Source of the DNA: CAWDMN01 sp963803155
Lineage (GTDB): Bacteria > Acidobacteriota > Terriglobia > Versatilivoradales > Versatilivoraceae
Reading direction: 5' to 3'
Assembly: GCA_963803155.1 (NCBI GenBank)
Contig: CAWDMN010000070.1
Coordinates: forward strand, 43,375-107,374
Length of the DNA stretch: 64,000 bases
Shown: positions 18,268 through 26,501 of the stretch, in pieces
Position numbering within the stretch: the stretch's first letter is position 1
Layout: every line of letters begins with the position of its first letter
Made by a program: the position numbers and the translations under genes
The notes under the pieces: generated by a model
What the model was told of the DNA's origin: nothing
What the model saw: the letters and a program-made list of their open reading frames with translations, nothing else
Database searches by the model: none

Positions 18268-18835
18268 CCGTGGAGGGTGCTCCGCATAGGGCCGAAGGCA
18301 CTTTGAAAATGGTTTGGTCTCGATTTCACACTCACCTTTGTGGCGACGATCTCATTCTTTAATGAGCCTGAATCTCAAGATGTCGAATCCACAACCTTCC
18401 CTATAACCTTAAAAAGCTGGTGCGTTTTAGATCGGAGGCAAGTTATGACGGCATTTGCCCCATCTGGTTCATTCCATCGGACCATGTCCTCCGAAAATCC
18501 GAAGCGTGTGGGCAGCGGTGCACACATAGTACGCACAAATAAAATACCGGTACGAATTGAGAAAAGGAATCGGCCGCAAATATTTAGAGTGCGGGAAAAG
18601 CCGTCTCCTCGTTCCGTGGGGGGATTCGCCTAGGCGAATGGATAAAGGGCCTGTGAATCCGCTTCCAGAGCGGCCCCTCACCCGGTCCGCGGCCGCGGAC
18701 CGCCCTCTCCCCGTTTCGCGGGGCGAGGGCAGCGGATTTTCGTTTTCTCGATCCAAGTGCTTGGTCCCTTTTCGTACTGATTTCAGAACGACCGTTACTA
18801 TATTTACAGATTAAACGGAAAGAGAGCCGCTTGGG
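18268..18835. other. Intergenic region carrying a dispersed repeat
   Basis: No coding frame with support lies between the two minus-strand genes. Bases 18527-18754 are a dispersed repeat, listed separately. The remaining sequence shows nothing I can name. Confidence 0.5.
18527..18754 (+). repeat. Dispersed repeat family 1, copy 1
   Basis: Runs from TAGTACGCACAAATAAAAT to GGGCGAGGGCAGCGGATT and CGTTTTCTCGATCC. The reverse complement of 31647-31800 has the same landmarks in the same order, including CGGGAAAA-CC-TCTCC and CCCTCTCCCCG-TTCGC. This copy holds about 70 extra bases in the middle. The inner part is itself palindromic (CCGCGGCCGCGG). No coding capacity. Confidence 0.7.
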
Positions 18836-21664
18836 TCAATATTTGGCGGCTCTCAGCACAGCTTCGTCCAAAGGAACGGACCCATGTTCATGGATCGGCT
18901 GCCGTTCATTATTGGCTTCAGGGTGTTTTAGACGGACCGGGCCGGTAATTTCCTGGGCCGATTCATCCGCTTTGAATCGAAGATATAATTTTTTCTCCCG
19001 TTCAGCCATTTCCTGGTTTCCCAGTCCCTGGTAGCAAAGCATCAAATTATAATGGGCCTGCAAATCTTCGGGATCAATTTTCAATGTTTGACGGAATCGG
19101 TCAATAGCCGGTTGGTATTGACGTTTCAGAAAGAGCAGCCGCCCTTCTTGATTGAGGAACACTCGGTCGCGAGGGTAGCGGGCGACTGCCTTTTCCAAGT
19201 GCCCCAAAGCTTCGTCATATTTTCCCTGGGTCTTCAAAGCCATGGCATAGAAGAAATGCGCCTTGGCTAAATCAGGCGCCAAGGCCAGAGCCTTTTTGAG
19301 CACTTGTTGCGCGCCAGGGATGTTGCCTTCCTGAACGCGGACTCGCGCCACATTGACCCAGCCATCCGCATAACTGGGATCAATTTCGGTGACATGCAGG
19401 AAGGCCGACTCCGCCGCGCGCAAATCGCCCTGGAGCAAAAGCCCGATTCCATAGTCATTCCAGCGCAATGAATCTTCCTTTTCATACTTTGATTTCAATA
19501 CCGGCTTGGGAGCTTTGCTGTCAACGATCTTGATTTCCTTCGTGTCTTCGGCCATCACAACGATTGGCAGATTTGGGATCACTTTGTCCTTAGCCGAGAC
19601 ATCTTCGAGGTTTCCGGTAAAAGCCCAATTTCCATCGTCATAATCTTTGGAGAGGGCGAAGTTGGTTTGCAGGGGATTCCGTATCCCCGCAAAAGCCCAC
19701 TGTGTATTCCACCAACTGAATTTCCGGTAATTCAACCGGGCTTTGAGAATCAACCGATCTCCGCAATCCTTGGGAATTTGCAGACGGAAACGGACAGTAT
19801 CGGCGGCGCCGGGAGGAATCAGCCGGACATAAAGAGTCGACCGCGAAGACCAGGCGTTGCGTTTGTTGATGAAATTTCCATGCCCATCCAACATATACGA
19901 GCGATACATGTGCGCCCCTGGCTCCACAGGACCCTTGCCATCCTGTTCCACTTTCCCACTCCAGAAGACAGTCTTTCCCAAATTATCCATGGCCTGCAAT
20001 TCCAGCCAGACGTCAAATGCATCCACGGTTCCGGCCGGGAAGAAGTGACCAACCGTGCGCGTTCGTACCACGGCGTCCACACGCAAGGAATCTCCCCGGC
20101 GGACAGAAATGCCGGCGCGGTCAATGGGAGCGGCGATTTCCACGGGAACATCGGTCAGATAACCAGGCGCTCCAAACATTTCAGATTCCTCGCCGACGGC
20201 AAAGGTGCTCGAAAGTCGCGGTCCTTCTTGCCGGCTTTTTGCAGCCGAAAGTTGCGCCAAATCGACGGGAGCTTCTGTGCTGACGGCAAAAATGTCCACC
20301 GTGACTTGGCCGTTCTTCAGGAAATTAGTGGCGGCCTCCAGTTGCTCCCCGTCACCATTGGCGGTGGGAACTGCTGTGTTCGCGGCAGCAAACCGGTGCG
20401 AGTGAATCATGCCGTCCACATTGCCCATATCTTTCGAAGGGACTTGCGGCATGTGGCAGTCAACGCAGCGCATGGGCTGTTTCGGGTAGTAAAAAGACCG
20501 CCCACCCTGTCCCGAAACGCCACTGGCCTGCCAGTTGTCGTACTCGTTGAATCCGCGGAACCAGCGGTAAGCATTGACCGGCACGTCCAGATGAACCTTG
20601 TGGCAGGCTGAGCACATTTCAGCGCCATCCTGACGGTGGAAAGGTTTCATGAAGACCCGGCGATGCGGGCCGGGATCAACGCGGGTCAAAAAATCGTGGG
20701 CGGCCTTGATGAACCAGTTGTTGCTGGTGGCCAGATCATGCATGGGAGGATATTCAATGATAAAATTTCCATTGCCCATGCTGCTCCGAACCTGCACGAT
20801 AGAATGGCAGGAGGTGCAGGCCAATCCCGCCTGTGCTTCCGGGGTATGGATCATTTGTTTAATGGGTGTGTCGAATTTCCCGTTGAAAAAAACGGCGTGA
20901 TCATGGCAGCCCGCGCACCATTTGGAGGGTTTCGTTCCCACCACGTCTTGCATATATTCAATCGACTTCCGATACCATTGGTTATTGAATGAAGAAAAAT
21001 GATGCATCGAAGAGTTCCACTGCTTGTAGATATCCGCATGGCAACTCTTACAGGTCTCGGAGGTCATGAAGAAATTGGAGGGAATAACCTTACCCGTAGT
21101 GGTAGTGGCAGAGGAGGGGAAGAAAGGGCTCGCGGCTCCATCGCCTTCCTGATCCATGCTAAAGGGCGGCATTGCGGGATTGGTGATACGGTCCCACTTG
21201 CCAGGGAAAAAATGACGATAACCCACCATCCCAGCTGGAAAGAGTACAAGAATAAATACTGTGACGAGTGAGGTCTTCCAGAGCTTTTGAATTTCCGTTC
21301 CCGATCTTTCCCGCATTCGGAGCGAATAGACCACCAAAACGAAACACGCCACGGACGCAAAGGCCAATCCAATGTGGCCCATTAATACGAATCGAGTGGC
21401 GTAGATATTTCCAAAAACCATCAAACCTATGCCAGCAAAGGCACTCAGCAAAAAGATCAACAGACCGATTTTAGAGAAAATCGACCCGCTCCGGAAAATC
21501 ATGGGAAGGTAGTAAAATGCCGCAACAGTCAGCCCCCCACCGAGCAGAAGGTGAAGAATCACATTGGCCACATAAAAAAGGGTTGGTTCAGCCAGAGGCC
21601 ACAAATAGGCGCTGTTCATCACTAACAAAAGAAAAGCGGCCACAATCGATTTTGATATCTTCAT
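18836..21664 (-). CDS. Membrane-anchored five-heme c-type cytochrome with C-terminal TPR domain
   Basis: About 942 residues. Five hydrophobic segments occupy the first 160 residues. An extracytoplasmic part follows with five CxxCH heme sites (CKSCH, CAGCH, CTSCH, CSACH, CVDCH), resembling the cytochrome c554/multiheme group. A beta-rich region comes next, and the last 200 residues are tandem TPRs (for example DPSYADGWVNVARVRVQEGNIPGA and YDEALGHLEKAVARYP). It should sit in the cytoplasmic membrane with hemes outside and pass electrons; the donor and acceptor are unknown. The ATG at 21664 is preferred to a TTG 21 bases upstream. The CRTAC1-like gene follows on the same strand, a pairing I know from Acidobacteria, so a shared envelope complex is plausible. 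Confidence 0.82.
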   Translation of the reverse strand: MKISKSIVAAFLLLVMNSAYLWPLAEPTLFYVANVILHLLLGGGLTVAAFYYLPMIFRSGSIFSKIGLLIFLLSAFAGIGLMVFGNIYATRFVLMGHIGLAFASVACFVLVVYSLRMRERSGTEIQKLWKTSLVTVFILVLFPAGMVGYRHFFPGKWDRITNPAMPPFSMDQEGDGAASPFFPSSATTTTGKVIPSNFFMTSETCKSCHADIYKQWNSSMHHFSSFNNQWYRKSIEYMQDVVGTKPSKWCAGCHDHAVFFNGKFDTPIKQMIHTPEAQAGLACTSCHSIVQVRSSMGNGNFIIEYPPMHDLATSNNWFIKAAHDFLTRVDPGPHRRVFMKPFHRQDGAEMCSACHKVHLDVPVNAYRWFRGFNEYDNWQASGVSGQGGRSFYYPKQPMRCVDCHMPQVPSKDMGNVDGMIHSHRFAAANTAVPTANGDGEQLEAATNFLKNGQVTVDIFAVSTEAPVDLAQLSAAKSRQEGPRLSSTFAVGEESEMFGAPGYLTDVPVEIAAPIDRAGISVRRGDSLRVDAVVRTRTVGHFFPAGTVDAFDVWLELQAMDNLGKTVFWSGKVEQDGKGPVEPGAHMYRSYMLDGHGNFINKRNAWSSRSTLYVRLIPPGAADTVRFRLQIPKDCGDRLILKARLNYRKFSWWNTQWAFAGIRNPLQTNFALSKDYDDGNWAFTGNLEDVSAKDKVIPNLPIVVMAEDTKEIKIVDSKAPKPVLKSKYEKEDSLRWNDYGIGLLLQGDLRAAESAFLHVTEIDPSYADGWVNVARVRVQEGNIPGAQQVLKKALALAPDLAKAHFFYAMALKTQGKYDEALGHLEKAVARYPRDRVFLNQEGRLLFLKRQYQPAIDRFRQTLKIDPEDLQAHYNLMLCYQGLGNQEMAEREKKLYLRFKADESAQEITGPVRLKHPEANNERQPIHEHGSVPLDEAVLRAAKY

Positions 21665-21759
21665 GATTTTAAGCGCCAATCTCAATTAGGAAAAATCAGA
21701 AAATGCTCCCTCTCATTTCCAACCCATTGCAAGTTAAAGTCAATTTCAAGCCTCTGACT

Positions 21760-21788
21760 TATTCTTATGCGGGCATTTCATTTGTCAA
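21760..21788 (-). promoter_or_regulatory. Possible promoter of the multiheme cytochrome gene
   Basis: TTGACA (21788-21783) is followed after 17 bases by AGAATA (21765-21760) on the minus strand, about 95 bases before the start codon. The -35 is perfect and the -10 is weak. Confidence 0.4.
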
Positions 21789-22010
21789 ATAGGTTAATGG
21801 TTCTTTTTTAACTTTTGGTAAGCAAAGTTATGAGTTACAAATCGGCGGGGGTTAATGGATTTTGCGCCGCATTTGTGAAGTCAGTGACAACCTCGTATAT
21901 GTTTTTTCAGGATTTATGATTGCGGGAAAATTGATGATTTGGGCGGAAAAATTCCCAAGTTTTAACTTCAGCCATTTACCGCTCGAATAAGTAGTAACTC
22001 GAAGAAATGT

Positions 22011-22861
22011 TCAAGGCTCTGCTTTGGCGGTTACTGGCTTGGGAGCTGCGGGGAGCTGGGACAACTTTTTTTTCATATTTTTAAAATCATTAGAAGAGAC
22101 GATTGCGTTGGAACGTTTGGGAAGTTCCTTCATTTGTCTGGAGACATTTTCTACCCGCTCGGCCGGATTCGGGTGCGCGGAAAAGATTTGATTTGTTTTG
22201 TTTTTCCAGCTTTTCAAAAAAGGTCAACATCCCATCAGGATTGTAGCCCGCCGCATAGAGATTTTGCAGCCCCAATTGATCCGCCTGACGTTCATCGTCA
22301 CGGCTGAATTTCATCATGGCCGCATTGGCGCCGAGTTGTGCGCCAATCTTGGTCATCATTGCGGCCAACCCCGACTTGTTCCCAAGCAGCATACCTAAAG
22401 CGCCCAATCCCATATTGGTCATCATGGCCTTCTTCATCTGGTGAACGCTATGGCGGGCCACGACATGGCCGATTTCGTGACCCAACACTCCGGCCAACTC
22501 ACCCTCATTGTCGGCTGCTTCCAAGGCCCCGGTTGACATAGACAAAACCGCCGGGAAGGGCGAATGCATTAATCTCCGGGGTGTTGACAACTTTGAAGGA
22601 ATATTTCAACTGGTTTCGATTGCAGCTCTGGGCCAGTTTTTGTCCGACATGGTTCACGTAAGCGCCGACGGATTTATCTTGAAGGATAGACTGTTGCTTT
22701 TCCACGGTCTTGGCTGCTTCGGCCCCTAGTTGTAATTCATCCTGTTCACTGATATCGAAAAGCTGAGCGTGGCCTATGGAACAGGTAAGGCTCAAGATTA
22801 CAACAACACCCAACAAATTCAAAAAAAAACGGCAAACGGGCATTAAGAAATTCATAATCAA
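22011..22861 (-). pseudogene. M48-family metalloprotease, two frameshifts
   Basis: An exported Zn-protease of the M48 family read over three frames. Frame one gives a signal peptide (FFLNLLGVVVILSLTCSIGHA) and the segment NAFALPGGFVYVNRG. Near 22530 the frame changes and continues EAADNEGELAGVLGHEIGHVVARHS, with the zinc motif HEIGH, then SRDDERQADQLG. Near 22190 it changes again and gives the family tail FSAHPNPAERVENV and a basic end. All catalytic parts are present, so this is either a young pseudogene or two base-calling errors, one of them beside runs of A. Comparable proteins (BepA/LoiP-like) work in envelope protein quality control. Confidence 0.8.
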
Positions 22862-23028
22862 CTCCTGTCGAGGAGGCCACTCTAAAATCCCCGAAAATCC
22901 ATAGCCGGGGGCTGAACAGGCAAACTCTAGATCAGCGGCTAGGGCAATTCAAGTAATTAAGGGAGAAATTGATCGACTATCGATAATTCCATTGATCAAT
23001 TTAGCCGGCAGCCGGTCAATAGATGCAC

Positions 23029-23246
23029 GGGTGTAATTTAAAGTGCGACAGGGTGAACCAAGTTGCCTTGATCGGCTGAACTGAGCGATAGCCGGGAGGG
23101 TGAGGCTCCTGCTTGGGCGGACTCCGCCTGCCGAACCCGTCTGGGTAGAGATGGCACACACAAATGGCTCGCCGGGAGGCTCGCCCTCCCGTGCATTCCA
23201 TCCCTTGGCATACTTTCTATCCCGTCGCACTTTGAATCACACTCCC
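23029..23246. repeat. MITE-like element, copy 1, with terminal inverted repeats
   Basis: The left end GGGTGTAATTTAAAGTGCGA is matched by the inverted right end ending GTCGCACTTTGAATCACACTCCC, so the 218-base unit has imperfect terminal inverted repeats of about 23 bases. The interior contains GCTTGGGCGGACTCCGCCTGCC and TGGCACACACA, also found in inverted orientation at 57707-57953. It has no coding capacity. It is probably moved in trans by a transposase not in this window. Confidence 0.75.
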
Positions 23247-23333
23247 TGAAGAGCTGGAGTTTTGTTTTTCCATATGTCCTGTGACAGAATGGCATTAAAA
23301 TATGAAGAATTTCGACTTTTTGGGGGGCGTCCT

Positions 23334-23609
23334 ATGTCAGATGGCGAATACCGATTGGGTGATTTGGTCGATGACTATTGCACGCGCTGCAGACTGATCA
23401 TGAATCATTACATTGTAAGCATGGTGAATGGTGAGATTGTCAAGGTGCGCTGCCAAACCTGTTATCACGAACAAAATTTCAGGCATGGCGAGGAAGGGAA
23501 GACGAAGAAAGGAAGCCGCCAGGCGCTGTTTGATCAAGTGGTGGCAGGCCTTCATGTACCGGAAAAGTCTTCATCACCGGCAACGAAGGGGATTTCCAAG
23601 AAGGGGTGA
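23334..23609 (+). CDS. Zinc-ribbon hypothetical protein, 91 residues
   Basis: Starts MSDGEYRLGDLVDDYCTRCR. Two CxxC pairs (CTRC and CQTC) about 30 residues apart enclose LIMNHYIVSMVNGEIVKV, forming a treble or ribbon-type zinc site. The tail is basic and probably disordered. A longer frame from 23262 is open, but the GGGGGG before 23334 and the conserved look of the start favour the shorter form. I know similar short proteins from Acidobacteria; no function is established. Confidence 0.65.
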   Translation: MSDGEYRLGDLVDDYCTRCRLIMNHYIVSMVNGEIVKVRCQTCYHEQNFRHGEEGKTKKGSRQALFDQVVAGLHVPEKSSSPATKGISKKG

Positions 23610-23776
23610 GGAATAAAATTCGAGCAGTTTTTTCGTTACAGCGGTGCTTGGATTGCGTCAATTGACCGGTGCTTTGACGGGAGGGTACAAACCCATCGGT
23701 TGCTTTCAATTTATTCTTAAGTTCCCTCTCTCTCCAACCCAAAATACGCCAAGTGGGGGGGGGACAAATATGGGAT

Positions 23777-24901
23777 TTATAAATTCCTTTTATTTCCGAC
23801 CTGTCTCTCCGATTGACGCTTGTTTTTTTGCCGGTTCAAGAGGGGTGAAATGGCTGGGGCCGTGGAGGATTCGGCCTTGCCCAACCAGCCTATTTTTCTC
23901 TTGCTGAATTCAATCAAGGCTTCCTGATCATCGACGGTTACATTTTCCCGTCCGCTCAACTGCCCTTTCGGATAAAAAGGATTTTGATAGATTGGATAGC
24001 ATTCAGTCCGAAGATGGGCCAGAGGTTGGTGAGCGCGCCGTGCCTGGCGTTCCTGCCGCAATGCGTCGATATTGAGCGGACCGACCACAATTCGTTCGCC
24101 TGGCCCGGGAGAAGCCTGCGAAAGGATCCGGCCATCATAGTCGACAATCATGCTGCCACCCGGCCAGGAAAATGGAGGATAGTTCCTCAAACTCGCGCCC
24201 TGGTTGGCCGCGACCACATAAGCCATATTTTCAAGAGCCCGGCAACGGTTGACCACCGTCCACCAATCCATCGGATCGGTTGTGCCGAAAGGATCCATAT
24301 AAGCGGAAACTCGAATGAGAATTTCCGCGCCATTGGCGGTCAATTGCCGCAGCACTTCAGGGAAAAGCCAGTCATAACAAATGGCGACGCCAATTTTGCC
24401 AATCGGCGTGCAGGCGACGGGAAAAAATTCATCCTGATACCCTTCGAGATCGTGGGGGCTGGCGCACACCTCCCAGGGAATCCAGGGATTGACTTTGCGG
24501 TATTTGTAGAGAATCCCTGACGGCCCGATCAGGCAAGTGGTGTTGAAAACCATTTTAGGCCAGGCCGGGTCCGCCTCCAACATGCTTCCACTCTGGATAT
24601 AAAGGTCGAACTCTTTGGCCTTCTCGTGGAGTTTTTGCGTGTGCTCATTTGGGATTGGCACGGCCAGTTTTTCGAGAAGTTCGTTGGACGTGAGATAAAT
24701 CGGCGCGGAATGGGAGAATTCGGGGAAGACCACCAGCTTGATGGGAAATAAGGGAGCGTACCCAATGACCGCGTGATCGATCATTTCCCTCATGCGGCTC
24801 GTATTGACTGCCATTTCCGAGCGCTTCGATGGATGGGGCAAATTCGTCTGACACGCCGCGGCATAATAAATTGGCAATCGATCCGCTGAGTTTGTGTTCA
24901 T
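23777..24901 (-). CDS. Carbon-nitrogen hydrolase (nitrilase superfamily)
   Basis: A 374-residue cytoplasmic amidase or nitrilase-fold enzyme. The catalytic triad is visible: Glu in VVFPEFSHS, Lys in YKYRKVNPW, Cys in VAICYDWLFPE. After the Cys comes the typical ANGAEILIRVSAY and ALENMAYVVAANQG. The last 90 residues extend beyond the core and end in a basic tail. The family hydrolyses carbon-nitrogen bonds in amides, carbamoyl groups or nitriles. The substrate cannot be read from the sequence, although the spacing suits an aliphatic amidase or N-carbamoyl hydrolase. It stands alone, with its start region 270 bases from hisS in divergent orientation. Confidence 0.85.
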   Translation of the reverse strand: MNTNSADRLPIYYAAACQTNLPHPSKRSEMAVNTSRMREMIDHAVIGYAPLFPIKLVVFPEFSHSAPIYLTSNELLEKLAVPIPNEHTQKLHEKAKEFDLYIQSGSMLEADPAWPKMVFNTTCLIGPSGILYKYRKVNPWIPWEVCASPHDLEGYQDEFFPVACTPIGKIGVAICYDWLFPEVLRQLTANGAEILIRVSAYMDPFGTTDPMDWWTVVNRCRALENMAYVVAANQGASLRNYPPFSWPGGSMIVDYDGRILSQASPGPGERIVVGPLNIDALRQERQARRAHQPLAHLRTECYPIYQNPFYPKGQLSGRENVTVDDQEALIEFSKRKIGWLGKAESSTAPAISPLLNRQKNKRQSERQVGNKRNL

Positions 24902-25169
24902 TTGCTCTCTCCTCTCTCAACCATTATTCCATTGCCCGGGATTAATTTCGAGTCTATTCAATTATGGGTGCGACGTTTGGCAACTAACCTTGAATCCAGA
25001 TGTAATTGCCGCATCATTCCATGGCTCTACAGAAATTCCCTTTACGGCGAGGGCACCCACCCTCAACAAAGTCCGTTTGTCATTTTCTTGCGGCATCCAG
25101 TCTGGTTTGACGCTGAGGGTTTCTTTGTGATAACTTTGTCATTTTTTATGAGGTTGGGTTAGGGGAGAC

Positions 25170-26417
25170 ATGACGATTAAGGCCATAAAAGGGACGCGTG
25201 ACATCTTGCCGCCGGAGACCGGACTTTGGAATCGGGTGGAGGCATTGGCGCGCGAAATTTTCTCACTTTACCAATTTGCGGAAATCCGCACCCCCATTTT
25301 TGAGCAAACGGAGCTGTTTGCGCGGGGAGTGGGGGAAGAAACGGATATCGTCTCAAAAGAGATGTACACGTTTGAGGACCGGGACGATAAGTCGCTGACG
25401 CTGCGGCCTGAAGGGACCGCCCCCGTGGTCCGTTCATATATCGAGCACAACCTGGTTCAGGAAGGAAGGATTCTCAAGTTATATTATTTGGGACCGATGT
25501 TTCGGCGGGAAAGGCCTCAAAAAGGGCGTTACCGGCAATTCCATCAAATCGGCGCGGAGGTGTTGGGATCCGACCATCCGGCCATCGAGGCGGAAGTGCT
25601 GGAAATGCTGCAGCTTTTTTTGGGGCAACTGGGAATTCATGATCTGTCCTTCCTGGTGAATTCAATTGGGTGCCCCCAATGCCGGCCGGTCTTTCTGGAG
25701 GAATTGCGCCGCGCGCTGGAAGCGAAGAAAGGCCAGCTCTGTCAAGATTGTCAGCGGCGCAGCCAGACCAATCCTCTCCGCGTGCTGGATTGCAAGGTGG
25801 AAAGCTGTCAGCCGGTGATTGGCTCGCTTCCCTCCATCGCCGATTTTCTGGATCCGGATTGCGCCGCCCACTTTCGCCAATTTCTTGGGTATTTGGACCA
25901 GCGTGGCATAAATTATCAGGTTGTTCCGCGTTTGGTGCGGGGGTTGGATTATTATCGCCGCACGACTTTCGAAATTACCTCAGAATCGTTGGGTGCACAG
26001 AATACTTTGATTGGTGGAGGGCGCTATGACGGTCTTTCCGAAGCGATCGGCGGCCCCCCTGCTAAGGGATTTGGATTTGCCTTGGGCTTGGAGCGATTAA
26101 TTCATCTTTTGGAGCCTCTCCAACCATCGGCCGAAGCAACGGGGCCAAAAATTTTTCTAGCCCCTCTGGGTGAAGCCGCATTCCAAAAAGCGACGCTCCT
26201 GGCCAAAACGCTGCGACGGAAGGGAGTGAGTTGTGCGTTGGATTTTGAAACCCGCAGTTTGAAGAGTGCCATGCGATTGGCCAACAAACTGAAAGCGACT
26301 CACGTATTAATCTTGGGGGAACACGAACTCGCTTCCGGATCCTATCCACTCAAGCGTATGGCCGATAGCACGCAGATGATTTTATCGGAAGAGGATTTTC
26401 TCAATTTTCCCTTTTGA
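25170..26417 (+). CDS. hisS: Histidyl-tRNA synthetase
   Basis: A 415-residue class II synthetase that charges tRNA-His. It begins IKAIKGTRDILPPE, as expected. Motif 2 appears as MFRRERPQKGRYRQFHQIGAE, the HisRS-specific stretch is LVRGLDYYRRTTFEI, and motif 3 contains GFGFALGLERLI. The anticodon-binding domain is the last 100 residues. GGGGAG precedes the ATG. It is directly followed by aspS, a common bacterial pairing. Confidence 0.97.
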   Translation: MTIKAIKGTRDILPPETGLWNRVEALAREIFSLYQFAEIRTPIFEQTELFARGVGEETDIVSKEMYTFEDRDDKSLTLRPEGTAPVVRSYIEHNLVQEGRILKLYYLGPMFRRERPQKGRYRQFHQIGAEVLGSDHPAIEAEVLEMLQLFLGQLGIHDLSFLVNSIGCPQCRPVFLEELRRALEAKKGQLCQDCQRRSQTNPLRVLDCKVESCQPVIGSLPSIADFLDPDCAAHFRQFLGYLDQRGINYQVVPRLVRGLDYYRRTTFEITSESLGAQNTLIGGGRYDGLSEAIGGPPAKGFGFALGLERLIHLLEPLQPSAEATGPKIFLAPLGEAAFQKATLLAKTLRRKGVSCALDFETRSLKSAMRLANKLKATHVLILGEHELASGSYPLKRMADSTQMILSEEDFLNFPF

Positions 26418-26501
26418 GTGAATCCCTTCTTTCAGGCCAATGAATTGGACCAGACAAAGCAATGGATTGCCTTTGACTTTAATTATGAATGGAGAACTCC
26501 C

